64,000 nt of DNA from Flavobacterium sp. Its GTDB lineage: Bacteria > Bacteroidota > Bacteroidia > Flavobacteriales > Flavobacteriaceae. Both the position numbers and the translations under genes were made by a program. The notes below the pieces were generated by a model that was not told the origin of the DNA, made no database searches, and saw only the letters and a list, made by a program, of their open reading frames with translations. The stretch spans positions 186,001-250,000 of the forward strand of contig NZ_JAIXUB010000015.1 of NCBI RefSeq assembly GCF_027484205.1, given 5' to 3'. Of this stretch, positions 43,326-51,555 are shown in pieces (the stretch's first letter is position 1; each line of letters starts with the position of its first letter).

Positions 43326-45434
43326 TTATTTTTTTGGTAAACTTTTTATTCCCATGTTATATAGTGTAAAAGCAAGAATATCGACGCTTTCTTGAATTGA
43401 AGCAGCTACTGATTTTCCTGCGCCATGACCTGCATTAATGTCAATTCTAATTAGCGTTGGGTTGTTTCCGGCTTGTTTTTCTTGAAGTTCGGCAGCAAAT
43501 TTGAAACTGTGTGCTGGAACAACTCTGTCGTCATGATCACCAGTTGTTACCATAGTTGCTGGATATTTTACATTTTTTTTCACATTGTGAACTGGTGAAT
43601 ATCCTTTTAAATAATCAAACATTTCTTTGTTGTCTTGTGCTGTTCCATAATCGTAAGCCCAACCTGCACCTGCCGTAAAAGTGTGGTAACGCAACATGTC
43701 CATAACACCAACCGCTGGAAGTGCTACTTTCATTAAATCTGGTCGTTGTGTCATGATTGCACCTACAAGCAAACCTCCATTTGAACCACCACGAACGGCT
43801 AAATAATCGGGAGAAGTGTATTTATTTGCAATAAGATATTCTGCAGCTGCAATGAAATCGTCAAAGACATTTTGTTTTTGAAGTTTGGTTCCTGCATCAT
43901 GCCATTTTTTACCATATTCGCCACCGCCACGAATATTGGCCACAGCATAAACGCCACCATTTTCCATCCAAATTGCATTTGAAATACTAAAACTTGGTGT
44001 GATACTTACGTTGAAACCTCCATATCCATAAAGAATCGTTGGGTTTTTTCCGTTTAGTTTTAACCCTTTTTTATACGTAATAATCATGGGCACTTTTGTA
44101 CCATCTTTTGAAGTATAGAAAATTTGTTCCGATTGATAGTCTTCCGAATCAAAGTCGATTTTTGGAGTTTGATATACTTTTGAAACACCTGAATCGGCTT
44201 CAAAAGAATAGGTTGAACCAGGCGTTATATAATTAGTAAATGAGTAGTAAAGTGTTTTTTCTTTTTTCTTACCACTAAAACCACCAGCAGTTCCAACTCC
44301 TGGAAGTTTGATTTCGCGTACCAGTTTTCCGTTGTAGTCAAATTGTTTTACAACTGAAACTGCATCTTTCATATAGTGAGCAAAGAAGTAACCGCCACCA
44401 GTTGAAGGAGAAAGAACGTTTTCTGTTTCAGGAATAAAATCTTTCCAATTTTGTGGCGAAGGATTGTTCGCATCAACAGTTACGATTTTACTGTTTGGAG
44501 CATTCCAATCGGTTTCAATAAACAATTTTGAACCTTCATTTTCAATGATATTGTTTGATGTTTCGAAATTGTCAATTATGGTAACAATTGAACCGTTTTC
44601 TTTAGTTAAATCTTTAATATATAATTCATTTCCATAGGTAGAATTTGCTGCAGTAATAATTAAATAACGATTGTCTTCTGTTACATAACCGCCAACATAT
44701 CTTCTTTTTTGGTCATCGCCAAATATGACTTTGTCCTCTTTTTGACTGGTTCCAAGTTTGTGATAGTATAGTTTATGTTGGTCTGTTTTAGCGGAAAGTT
44801 CGCTTCCGTCAGGTTTGTCATAACTTGAATAATAAAATCCTTCGTTTCCTTTCCAAGAAACACCACTGAATTTAATATCTACTAAAGTAGGTTCCATAAT
44901 TTCTTTGGTAACGGCATTCATTACAATTACAGAACGCCAATCGCTCCCACCTTCTGAAATAGAGTAGGCAACAATGTTTCCATCTTCAGAGAAGTTTACA
45001 TCACCAAGAGAGGAAGTTCCGTCTTTAGAAAATGTATTTGGATCAAGAAAAACGGATTCGTTTCCTGCGGCGTCTTTTCTGTACAATACCGATTGATTTT
45101 GAAGTCCGTTATTTTTATAATAGTATGTAAAATTACCTTCTTTGAATGGAGCACTGATTTTTTCGTAGTTCCAAAGTTTTTCCAAACGCGATTTCAAAGC
45201 TTCTCTATAGGGAATTTTAGAAAGATAATTGTAAGTTACTTCGTTTTGTTGTTTTACCCATTTGCCAGTTTCCTCTGATCTATCATCTTCTAGCCAACGG
45301 TATGGATCGGCAACTTTAATATCAAAATAAGTGTCAGTTACATCACCTTTTTCGGTTTTTGGATAATTTATAGGATTTTGTGACATGGAAATAAATGAAG
45401 AAGTTAAAGTCAGTAATAGAATTGTTTTTTTCAT
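43326..45434 (-). CDS. Prolyl oligopeptidase family S9 serine peptidase
   Basis: This 702-residue protein has a signal peptide ending FISMSQ and then a beta-propeller (about residues 80-420). The alpha/beta-hydrolase domain carries the nucleophile in [12 protein letters not shown]. The catalytic Asp is in [16 protein letters not shown] and the His is in [50 protein letters not shown] start is typical of prolyl endopeptidases. It cleaves short peptides after proline and is periplasmic or secreted in Bacteroidetes. A repeat arm and a terminator hairpin lie upstream at 45511-45679. Confidence 0.95.
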   Translation of the reverse strand: MKKTILLLTLTSSFISMSQNPINYPKTEKGDVTDTYFDIKVADPYRWLEDDRSEETGKWVKQQNEVTYNYLSKIPYREALKSRLEKLWNYEKISAPFKEGNFTYYYKNNGLQNQSVLYRKDAAGNESVFLDPNTFSKDGTSSLGDVNFSEDGNIVAYSISEGGSDWRSVIVMNAVTKEIMEPTLVDIKFSGVSWKGNEGFYYSSYDKPDGSELSAKTDQHKLYYHKLGTSQKEDKVIFGDDQKRRYVGGYVTEDNRYLIITAANSTYGNELYIKDLTKENGSIVTIIDNFETSNNIIENEGSKLFIETDWNAPNSKIVTVDANNPSPQNWKDFIPETENVLSPSTGGGYFFAHYMKDAVSVVKQFDYNGKLVREIKLPGVGTAGGFSGKKKEKTLYYSFTNYITPGSTYSFEADSGVSKVYQTPKIDFDSEDYQSEQIFYTSKDGTKVPMIITYKKGLKLNGKNPTILYGYGGFNVSITPSFSISNAIWMENGGVYAVANIRGGGEYGKKWHDAGTKLQKQNVFDDFIAAAEYLIANKYTSPDYLAVRGGSNGGLLVGAIMTQRPDLMKVALPAVGVMDMLRYHTFTAGAGWAYDYGTAQDNKEMFDYLKGYSPVHNVKKNVKYPATMVTTGDHDDRVVPAHSFKFAAELQEKQAGNNPTLIRIDINAGHGAGKSVAASIQESVDILAFTLYNMGIKSLPKK

Positions 45435-45510
45435 TGTCTAGTTGTTAGAATAACAAAAATAAACAAATAAGTGTTAAGAAAATGTTGGATAGAAAAAGAA
45501 AGAATTAAAA

Positions 45511-45537
45511 TAAAAAAGACCATCATTTCTGATAGTC
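45511..45537 (-). terminator. Terminator, distal end of the BNR gene transcript
   Basis: GACCATCA/TGATAGTC arms (one G-T pair) flank a TTTC loop, with a run of T on the minus strand. It is very similar to the tRNA-Asn terminator at 48525-48555. Confidence 0.75.
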
Positions 45538-45616
45538 TTAAATTAGTTGGGTGTAATTACCAAAAGTTGGTAAAAACAAATTCGATTATTTAAAAATAAA
45601 GTCAATTAGAATCAAG

Positions 45617-45679
45617 TTGTCAGACTGAGCTTGTCGAAGTCTTTTTAATAAAGCATTTCAACAAGCTCAATGTGACAGT
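45617..45679. repeat. Dispersed-repeat arms in tail-to-tail arrangement
   Basis: The right-arm form CAGACTGAGCTTGTCGAAG is followed, after about 20 bases, by its inverse TCAACAAGCTCAATGTGACA. This order is the reverse of copies 1-5, where the left arm precedes the core. It lies between the S9 peptidase and the second BNR gene. Confidence 0.85.
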
Positions 45680-45734
45680 TGTTGTAAAAAAAGCTGTATA
45701 AAATAATTGTACTCAAAAGGTTAATCTTAAGATT

Positions 45735-48011
45735 TTATTTTATGATAATTTTTTTTGAGGTGTTGTTTTTAAATTTCAACAAGTAAACTCCTTTAGTATA
45801 ATTATTAAAATCAATTAGCGTAATGGGTTGATTGATTTGTATGTCTTTAATTTTTTTACCATTTAAGTCAAAAAGTTCGGCATTTGTATTCATTAAATCA
45901 GGTTTGGTTATACTGATGGTAATGATATCTGTACTTGGATTAGGATAGACATTAATTGTTCCAATATTCTCATCCCATTCATTAGTAGCAAGAGTTGTTG
46001 AGTATAAGTTACTTTCCCAAACACCTCTTCCATAGAATGAAACTCTCAAAACGCTATTGTCAGTTCCATCAAAATAGCCAAATAAATCTGAGATTTGAGC
46101 GATTAAAGGTAATCCGTTTGAAAAACTTTGCCAATCGGTCATAGTATTGTTTCTGTAATAAACTCCAAATGCTGTTGTTAAATAGAAACTTTCATTGGTT
46201 TTGTATGGGTCATGAATTAGGTTTAAAATATTTGCTAAAGAAAGAGAGCCAGAAATATCAGTCCAATTTACACCTTTGTTTGAAGAGCGATATACTTTAC
46301 TTCCACAACTTAAATAAACAATGTTTGTATCGTTTTTGTTAACAACAATACTACAATAGTCATAAGTGCTCGATGGAGCAACCGAAACTTGATTAAAAGT
46401 TGAACCGTTTGAAGTATAGTAAACTTGGTTATTATCAAGAACTACATAAATTTCGCTATTGTTTATTGGAGAAATGGCTAGGCTTTTTATGTTACTTGAA
46501 AAAATTTTCACATTAGACCAAAAAGGATTTGGTGATAATAAATTAGTAGTTCTTTTTAGCGTATTTTGTTGACTTACAAAAGCCAGACTTGTATTTAATT
46601 CAGAGAAAATATAATTATTGTTGTTGTTTGGGTTTACTAAGTTGTATGAGTTTTCACCATCATTTAAAACTAAATCTCTTCTTTGTGCATTTTCATGGTA
46701 GTATGCTAAATTAGGGTTAGCTAAATCGAAAGAAGTTTTTGAACCCCAATCGCCACCACGATTACAATACCAAGAATTATTATTTAGATAAATTTCACCA
46801 TTGTCTTGCGTTCCAATTGAGACAATGTTTCTTGACAATTTACTTTGTCCTAAATGATAAACTTCGGTAGCACTAAGACCATCAGAAGTAGGATTCCAAT
46901 TATTTCCACCGTCAGTGCTTATAAAAATTCCACCATCATTTATATTAAAAAGTTTTGTATTGTCATATGGAGAAGAAATTATTTGGTGCATATCGGTATG
47001 GCATTTTTCCCACCAATTTGTTAGTTGTGACCAATTTGATCCTCCATCAGTACTTTTCCAAACGACATGTCCGCAAGCATAAAGTATATTGGCATTGGTT
47101 CTATCGGCAAATAATGCCCAGTTATAATTTCCTTGTCCATATTCTTCACCCGAATATCCGTTTAAATTTGGTTGAACATCGCCTTTTTTTAGAGTAAAAG
47201 TATTTCCTCCATCAATTGACTGATAAATAATTCCGCCAAGACCGCTATCACTATTGCTTCCAACAAATCCCACGTAAATAATGTTGTTGTTTGCAGCAGA
47301 AACTGCAATTCTTCCACCATTTCCTGGACTTGGATTAACACTACTAATTTGTGACCAAGAAGTTCCATTATCAGAACTTTTCCAAAGAACATTATCGGTC
47401 ACTGCAAAAAGAACACTAGAAGAACCTGATTTATAGACCAAATCTTTAAATGCGCCACCAACCAATGTGTTTGACCAAGTTAATCCAGCATTTACACTTT
47501 TCCAAATTCCATCGACAGTTGCGGCAATTAAAATATTATGATTTGTTGGAGACATTAAGATTTCAATAGCCATTCTATCACCAATATTTGTATTTGAAGG
47601 CGACCACGTGTTACCTCCATCCGTGCTTTTATAGATTCCATAACCTCCACCATAATAATTTGCATCACCTGTTGACAAATAAAGAATATTATCATTTGTA
47701 TAATCAATGCAAATAGAGGCACAACTACCTTGAGGAATTTGATTATCAGTTTCTGTTTTATTCCAATTTAATCCTGCATCATTACTAATCCAAAGTCCTC
47801 CAGAGGCACTTACTGCATACATTTTTAGTGGATTTGAATGATGAAATTTAACCTGACTCACTCGACCAATTCCATGTATTTGACCTGAAATATTTGTTGG
47901 AAAAGCAATTGGTCCTTTTATTGTCCAATTTCCACTAAGGTTTTGAGCCAATGTACTAAAAGTGAAAAGCAGTAATATAAGAGATAATTTGTATGTATAA
48001 TTTAAGTTCAT
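45735..48011 (-). CDS. T9SS BNR/Asp-box protein, second copy
   Basis: This 758-residue protein has a signal peptide MNLNYTYKLSLILLLFTFSTLAQ and a beta-propeller. Asp-box motifs include SNDAGLNWNKT, STDGGNTWSPS, SVNAGLTWSN, STDGGSNWSQ and SSNKGVNWTD. It ends with a type A T9SS sorting domain (VYPNPSTDIITISI to GVYLLKF and SKKIIIK). It resembles the propeller of the 3496-6870 protein but lacks that protein's N-terminal module, which is encoded by the next gene. ATG 48011 is chosen because it starts a good signal peptide; a longer open stretch exists upstream. Ligand unknown. Confidence 0.88.
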   Translation of the reverse strand: MNLNYTYKLSLILLLFTFSTLAQNLSGNWTIKGPIAFPTNISGQIHGIGRVSQVKFHHSNPLKMYAVSASGGLWISNDAGLNWNKTETDNQIPQGSCASICIDYTNDNILYLSTGDANYYGGGYGIYKSTDGGNTWSPSNTNIGDRMAIEILMSPTNHNILIAATVDGIWKSVNAGLTWSNTLVGGAFKDLVYKSGSSSVLFAVTDNVLWKSSDNGTSWSQISSVNPSPGNGGRIAVSAANNNIIYVGFVGSNSDSGLGGIIYQSIDGGNTFTLKKGDVQPNLNGYSGEEYGQGNYNWALFADRTNANILYACGHVVWKSTDGGSNWSQLTNWWEKCHTDMHQIISSPYDNTKLFNINDGGIFISTDGGNNWNPTSDGLSATEVYHLGQSKLSRNIVSIGTQDNGEIYLNNNSWYCNRGGDWGSKTSFDLANPNLAYYHENAQRRDLVLNDGENSYNLVNPNNNNNYIFSELNTSLAFVSQQNTLKRTTNLLSPNPFWSNVKIFSSNIKSLAISPINNSEIYVVLDNNQVYYTSNGSTFNQVSVAPSSTYDYCSIVVNKNDTNIVYLSCGSKVYRSSNKGVNWTDISGSLSLANILNLIHDPYKTNESFYLTTAFGVYYRNNTMTDWQSFSNGLPLIAQISDLFGYFDGTDNSVLRVSFYGRGVWESNLYSTTLATNEWDENIGTINVYPNPSTDIITISITKPDLMNTNAELFDLNGKKIKDIQINQPITLIDFNNYTKGVYLLKFKNNTSKKIIIK

Positions 48012-48031
48012 CCGGAGTTTTTTTAATAAAA

Positions 48032-48412
48032 CTAGTTTCTGTTGTTTTTTTCTTTTTCCCAAAGTTCCAATCGTTCTGCTTTATTTAAGATATGACCATC
48101 CTCTTTAACAAAAGGCAGCATTTTTCTTCTCCAATTTTGAAATTTTTTATACTCAAAGGCATATTGGAGTGTTCTTTTGCTTTTGTAATCTTTTACAATA
48201 GCTTTTTTTGATTTGAAAATTTCTTTTTCTTCTACTGGTTTTTCTTTATCTGCCCAATACTCGTCAAATTTTTTTATGGCTTCATGATAGTTTACATTTG
48301 GATCTTCCATCATTTTTATCCATTGTGGAGTTTCGTTTTGGGCATTTGAGAATTGGACAACCAAAAGAAATAGAAAAACGAGAAGAGTTTTAAAGTTATT
48401 TAAAAGTTGCAT
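48032..48412 (-). CDS. Secreted module homologous to the BNR N-terminus
   Basis: This 126-residue protein has its own signal peptide ending FSNAQ and a charged helical domain. The segment PQWIKMMEDPNVNYHEAIKKFDEYW matches the N-terminal module of the BNR protein at 3496 (PWMQENPNASTRELSIDEIKQSFDEYW). Later it has FEYKKFQNWRRKM against its MRWENHW. The stop lies 20 bases before the start of the BNR gene, so the two are in one transcript. In the first locus the module and propeller are a single chain. This second locus is therefore a split version, or the first is a fusion. Confidence 0.8.
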   Translation of the reverse strand: MQLLNNFKTLLVFLFLLVVQFSNAQNETPQWIKMMEDPNVNYHEAIKKFDEYWADKEKPVEEKEIFKSKKAIVKDYKSKRTLQYAFEYKKFQNWRRKMLPFVKEDGHILNKAERLELWEKEKNNRN

Positions 48413-48524
48413 ATTTTGGATTTAAATTCAATTAATGATGATCATCAAAGATACTAATTAATTTATTTCGATTAGTTTACGACGATGTAGTGTTGTATTT
48501 TTATTTTATAAAAAGTATAAAAAC

Positions 48525-48555
48525 AAAAAAGACTATCATTTCTGATAGTCTTTTT
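48525..48555. terminator. Terminator of the tRNA-Asn gene
   Basis: A perfect 8-bp stem GACTATCA/TGATAGTC with loop TTTC is bounded by A and T tracts, so it can act in both directions. On the minus strand it follows the tRNA 3' end directly. Confidence 0.85.
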
Positions 48556-48560
48556 AAAAA

Positions 48561-48608
48561 GCTCCCCCTCTTGGGCTCGAACCAAGGACCCTCTGATTAA
48601 CAGTCAGA
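48561..48608 (-). tRNA. tRNA-Asn 3' fragment, probable attachment site
   Basis: On the minus strand the fragment has the anticodon arm TCTGA-CTGTTAA-TCAGA (anticodon GTT, bases 48599-48601). The variable loop, the T arm CTTGG-TTCGAGC-CCAAG and the acceptor strand GGGGGAG plus discriminator C follow. The D arm and the 5' acceptor strand are missing; upstream of the anticodon stem the sequence reads GCTTCAATCAATTT, unrelated to tRNA. This is the signature of an integrated element that has displaced the 5' part of the tRNA gene. The intact tRNA is predicted at the far end. Confidence 0.85.
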
Positions 48609-48697
48609 AATTGATTGAAGCATAAAACCTTAAACCTTTATTTGTAAGCTACAATTATTAAGTTTTATAAATTTTTATTGACTAATTATTGACGATA

Positions 48698-48940
48698 TTA
48701 TTTACTTTTTTTTCTAAACATATTTTCTTCTAAACCAAAGAAATAGTTAGGATTTCCTCCAAAAACTTTCGATATATTATGAATATGCTTAGTAGTGAAA
48801 TGCGAGATTCCGTTTTTAATGTTGTTTACATTTTGTCTTTTTACTCCAATAGCTTCAGCAAAATCTTTTTCAAACTCTATAATTCCAAGTTGCATCAGAC
48901 TATTCATAAAAAGAAAAACTTTTTCATCAACCTCTTTCAT
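48698..48940 (-). CDS. XRE-like HTH protein of the immunity region
   Basis: This 80-residue helix-turn-helix protein is present between the tRNA fragment and the immunity genes. The core FEKDFAEAIGVKRQNVNNIKNGISHFTTKHIHNISKVFGGNPNYFFG is a lambda-repressor-like fold and is close to the DNA-binding half of Bacteroidetes phage repressors. ATG 48940 is chosen; it overlaps the DUF4468 stop by one base (TAATG). It is the last gene of the leftward transcript. It could modulate lysogeny or be an antirepressor-like accessory regulator. Confidence 0.8.
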   Translation of the reverse strand: MKEVDEKVFLFMNSLMQLGIIEFEKDFAEAIGVKRQNVNNIKNGISHFTTKHIHNISKVFGGNPNYFFGLEENMFRKKSK

Positions 48941-49464
48941 TACCAATCACTTTTTTTATTTCCGGTTACATATAATTTCAATCCTTCGTTTAAATCATTG
49001 AATAGATTTTCATAAGATGCTTGAACCGATTCACTCGACTTTGCTAACTCTCCATTTTTTTTGTAATATATTGACAGATCATTCAAATCAGGAGTGAATG
49101 AATTACCATTTGCGGTAATAACTAATTCAATCACATCAAATTTATATTTACCATCTTTGAAAGATACTTCAATAGTGTAAATAGCATCAGAACAGATAGA
49201 ACTACCCATCGCTTTGTAACAATTAAAGTTTGACTTCAAACCTTGAAATCTTACTTTTTCATTTTCGATACTCATTTTGATAACTTCATCAGGATTCTTA
49301 TAAGTTTCTTTTATCCAATTTACAGTCTTTGAATAAATTTCGCTTTGTTTTCCCGATACCTCAGTAACTACATAATCGGTGAAACCTTCTTTTTTAAAAG
49401 TGAATTTTGTTTCTTGAGCATAACTTAAAGTTGTGATCAAAATAAATAGTATTAATTTTTTCAT
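48940..49464 (-). CDS. Secreted DUF4468-like protein (probable lysogenic conversion gene)
   Basis: This 174-residue protein has a signal peptide MKKLILFILITTLSYAQ. The sequence matches the DUF4468 type (TBP-like fold): KEGFTDYVVTEVSGK, then TVNWIKETYKNPDEV, YTIEVSFKDGKYKFDVIEL and a final helix. DUF4468 proteins are exported and common in Bacteroidetes, function unknown. The ATG overlaps the repressor gene stop by four bases (ATGA), so it would be expressed from the prophage while it is silent. A host-type exported protein in an immunity operon is a typical cargo (moron) position. Confidence 0.75.
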   Translation of the reverse strand: MKKLILFILITTLSYAQETKFTFKKEGFTDYVVTEVSGKQSEIYSKTVNWIKETYKNPDEVIKMSIENEKVRFQGLKSNFNCYKAMGSSICSDAIYTIEVSFKDGKYKFDVIELVITANGNSFTPDLNDLSIYYKKNGELAKSSESVQASYENLFNDLNEGLKLYVTGNKKSDW

Positions 49465-50150
49465 CGTCTTTTTCTTTTTTGTTGAACTTCTACAATATTA
49501 AAAATCTGCTGTACATCTTTGATATGAATATCGTAATCTTTATAAAATGAATTTAAAGAACGCAATGTTAAAATTCCTTTATCAACATCGTGGTTAATTA
49601 TTCTTTTTGCTACTATACCTAGTTCTTTGTGAACTATCACAAAATCCCATTTGTGTATATGCAATTTACTTTTCCAATAATCTTTACGCACATTTCTACA
49701 CAAAAGTATAGAACCTTCAGAAATGCTTTCTTCACTATCACATTCCATGCTATCTCCTTTTACTTCAAAGCAAAGGTACTCTCCTTTATATTCTTTATCA
49801 AGAATGAAAGGTATTCTCGGCAATGTTTCCATGTACTCATTATCTGAAAATCCGTTAAGATATCCAGCGTAGGCGTATTGATTTACTAATGGTACATACA
49901 TAATTGATGAGGTAAGACCATTAATGTGGTTTACTTCAATATTGTAATGACTTTTAGGGTCGTTTAACTGAGACTTTAATTTGTGCTCTTCTAATTTTTG
50001 TTGAAGAAGTATTTCTGTAGACTTAGGCATATTTCTATCTCCACTTTCCCATGATTGTACAGCTCTAAGTGATGCTCCAAGCGTTTCTCCAAACGTTGTT
50101 TGAGTCATTTTGAGTGTCTTTCTCGCTACTTTAATTTCTAATGAGTCCAT
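49461..50150 (-). CDS. LexA/CI-like repressor with an S24 peptidase domain
   Basis: This 229-residue repressor has an N-terminal HTH (VARKTLKMTQTTFGETLGASLRAVQSWESGDR) and a C-terminal S24 domain. The catalytic Ser is in EVKGDSMECDSE and the Lys in LGIVAKRIINH. RecA-assisted self-cleavage would release the prophage after DNA damage. ATG 50150 is preferred over a TTG six codons upstream because the HTH starts at once. It is the first gene of the leftward operon and faces the divergent early genes. A strong Bacteroidetes promoter for the rightward operon lies in the shared 120-bp gap. Confidence 0.92.
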   Translation of the reverse strand: MDSLEIKVARKTLKMTQTTFGETLGASLRAVQSWESGDRNMPKSTEILLQQKLEEHKLKSQLNDPKSHYNIEVNHINGLTSSIMYVPLVNQYAYAGYLNGFSDNEYMETLPRIPFILDKEYKGEYLCFEVKGDSMECDSEESISEGSILLCRNVRKDYWKSKLHIHKWDFVIVHKELGIVAKRIINHDVDKGILTLRSLNSFYKDYDIHIKDVQQIFNIVEVQQKRKRR

Positions 50151-50270
50151 ATTTTGTGGGGCATTCAAAAATTTTTACGCACAAAGTGTAAAAAAGTGTG
50201 TAAATAATTTGCATATATGCACATTGTGTGTATATTTGCATATATATACGAACAAAACTACACAAACAAA
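50151..50270. promoter_or_regulatory. Divergent operator/promoter region of the prophage
   Basis: Rightward, TTTG (50208-50211) and TATATTTG (50231-50238) are 19 bases apart, an exact fit to the Bacteroidetes TTTG-N19-TAnnTTTG promoter. TGCATATATGCA (50210-50221) is a perfect palindrome between the boxes. The related steps TTTACGCACAAAGTGTAAA and GTGTGTAAATA lie to the left. These are good repressor sites. No exact leftward -7 box was found. Confidence 0.7.
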
Positions 50271-50501
50271 ATGAAAGTATCACAAATAATCGTAGAAAAA
50301 CTGCTGAATGACAAGAATTTCAGATTAAATACAGCTTTGGCTTTAGGAGTTACTGAAAGAAATGTAATCAATCTAGCAAAATCAAATTCTGATAATCTCA
50401 CTAAAATGGCAGCGGTTAATTTTTACAAATCTACAGGATTGAAAGACGATGAAATTTTTGTTTACGAGAAAGTCACTTATACATCAACTTCACATAATTA
50501 A
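50271..50501 (+). CDS. Small regulatory protein, first early gene (Cro position)
   Basis: This 76-residue protein is in the position of Cro. It has a helix-rich N-terminus with an HTH-like LNTALALGVTERNVINLAKSNSDNLTKMAAVNFYKSTGL. The ATG at 50271 is chosen over an upstream frame, giving a 32-base leader after the promoter box. No family is named with certainty. It should bind the operator palindromes or tune repressor level. Confidence 0.75.
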   Translation: MKVSQIIVEKLLNDKNFRLNTALALGVTERNVINLAKSNSDNLTKMAAVNFYKSTGLKDDEIFVYEKVTYTSTSHN

Positions 50502-50504
50502 ATC

Positions 50505-50630
50505 ATGAGACTGAACGACGAGCAAAAATTCAGAATAGGACAATTAATCTTAACCGTATTGATGTGGTTGGGAATTGGGTTAGCATTTTATTTTTTATAT
50601 GAATACATAATGCTTTGTAAAAATGAGTAA
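50505..50630 (+). CDS. Small membrane protein
   Basis: A 41-residue reading frame not seen elsewhere begins MRLNDEQKFRIGQLILTVLM and has one membrane helix (LTVLMWLGIGLAFYFLYEYIML). The start follows the previous gene by three bases and the stop overlaps the next ATG by eight. Short membrane peptides are frequent in phage early operons. No function is claimed. Confidence 0.55.
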   Translation: MRLNDEQKFRIGQLILTVLMWLGIGLAFYFLYEYIMLCKNE

Positions 50631-50811
50631 TTCAAAAATATTACAACGAATTGGTCAGCTTGAGACATTCGCTGAACTGATTTTAAAAGAAGCTACAATG
50701 CTGAAGCAGGAGTTGTCGGGTGTGGTGTCCGATAACTCCCCTCGAAAGAGGAAAAGCTTTTCCACCACAGAAGTACTGAGTAAAAGAGCAAAATCAAGAT
50801 TAAAACAATAG
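50623..50811 (+). CDS. Small coiled-coil-like protein
   Basis: This 62-residue protein begins with a helical segment (ILQRIGQLETFAELILKEATMLKQEL) and has a basic tail (SPRKRKSFSTTEVLSKRAKSRLKQ). The tail could bind nucleic acid. It is not recognised as a named family. It overlaps the preceding small membrane gene by eight bases, in keeping with one transcript. Confidence 0.65.
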   Translation: MSNSKILQRIGQLETFAELILKEATMLKQELSGVVSDNSPRKRKSFSTTEVLSKRAKSRLKQ

Positions 50812-50815
50812 AGCA

Positions 50816-50977
50816 ATGGCAAAATTTATTACATACAATAGAATTACACTTACTTATACAATCGGTTCAAAAAAAGTAAAACCAAAGGAGTGGTGGTTTA
50901 TGGCAAAATTTTTAATTATCAATAAACCTGGCTGTTTAGTTCAAGATGATAGAAACTGCCTTATGTATCAAAACTAA
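50816..50977 (+). CDS. Small hypothetical protein
   Basis: A 53-residue frame begins MAKFITYNRITLTYTIGSKK, then KPKEWWFMAKFLI, and ends with two cysteines (PGCLVQDDRNCLMYQN). The ATG follows the previous stop by four bases and a hairpin terminator begins after the stop. The evidence for expression is its place in the operon; similarity is not known. Confidence 0.5.
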   Translation: MAKFITYNRITLTYTIGSKKVKPKEWWFMAKFLIINKPGCLVQDDRNCLMYQN

Positions 50978-50978
50978 A

Positions 50979-51006
50979 AAAACCTCCCACGAGCATAGGA
51001 GGTTTT
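50979..51006 (+). terminator. Hairpin within the early operon
   Basis: The arms AAAACCTCC (50979-50987) and GGAGGTTTT (50998-51006) flank a 10-base loop and end in only four T. In a phage early operon such a weak terminator may be a regulated or antiterminated stop. Confidence 0.65.
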
Positions 51007-51054
51007 ACAATCAAATTCAATAACGCACCGAGCATGTGCATAATTCAATAGAAC

Positions 51055-51309
51055 ATGGCAAATATAAAACAAAATTATCAAATCTTAGTGTGGTTTCGCT
51101 TTGTGATAGCTGGAGAACAAGAAAAAGACTTCGAGGTTCACGATATCGAAGCAGATTCAATTCAAGAAGCAGTTAACAATGCTTCTGATTTATACAAGAA
51201 CCACAAAGCAATCCCTTTTCAATACTTATACAAAGGTGAAAGATACGCTCCCAATAATTTCACTAAAGAAGATTTATTCAACTTAACATCACCAATCTAT
51301 GGTAACTAA
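51055..51309 (+). CDS. Hypothetical early phage protein
   Basis: This 84-residue protein is not recognised. It contains YQILVWFRFVIAGEQEKDFEVHDIEADSIQEAVNNASDLYKNH, a beta-alpha pattern. It is probably cytosolic. It lies after the terminator hairpin, so its expression may depend on read-through or a promoter in the 51007-51054 gap. Confidence 0.65.
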   Translation: MANIKQNYQILVWFRFVIAGEQEKDFEVHDIEADSIQEAVNNASDLYKNHKAIPFQYLYKGERYAPNNFTKEDLFNLTSPIYGN

Positions 51310-51445
51310 AAAGTCAATCCAAAGATGTAAAGAGCTTGTAAATAACCCAGTGTTCCACAAGCCAATTGAAACAAAAGATTACTCAAAGCAAGGAGTAATA
51401 ATTCTAGTAACTAAAATGAGTAGATATGGAAATAGTAGTGATTAA
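51299..51445 (+). CDS. Small hypothetical protein
   Basis: A 48-residue frame begins MVTKKSIQRCKELVNNPVFH and ends SRYGNSSD. It overlaps the preceding gene by 11 bases and the next small gene by 20. The overlaps and lack of stops favour a real gene. Function unknown. Confidence 0.45.
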   Translation: MVTKKSIQRCKELVNNPVFHKPIETKDYSKQGVIILVTKMSRYGNSSD

Positions 51446-51527
51446 AATGTGTATCGCTTTGATAATAGGACTAGGTGTTTTATGTGGAGCATACAAGATA
51501 TACGAGAAATTAAATAAATGGCATTAA
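51426..51527 (+). CDS. Very small membrane peptide
   Basis: A 33-residue frame begins MEIVVIKMCIALIIGLGVLC and ends with YEKLNKWH. One membrane helix is likely. The start overlaps the previous frame by 20 bases. Evidence is limited to position and composition. Confidence 0.4.
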   Translation: MEIVVIKMCIALIIGLGVLCGAYKIYEKLNKWH

Positions 51528-51555
51528 TAATTAATAACAATCAAATTTAGAAACA

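Noticed and set aside
48561..48608. A complete tRNA-Asn gene
   Set aside because: The D arm and 5' acceptor strand cannot be found upstream of the anticodon stem.
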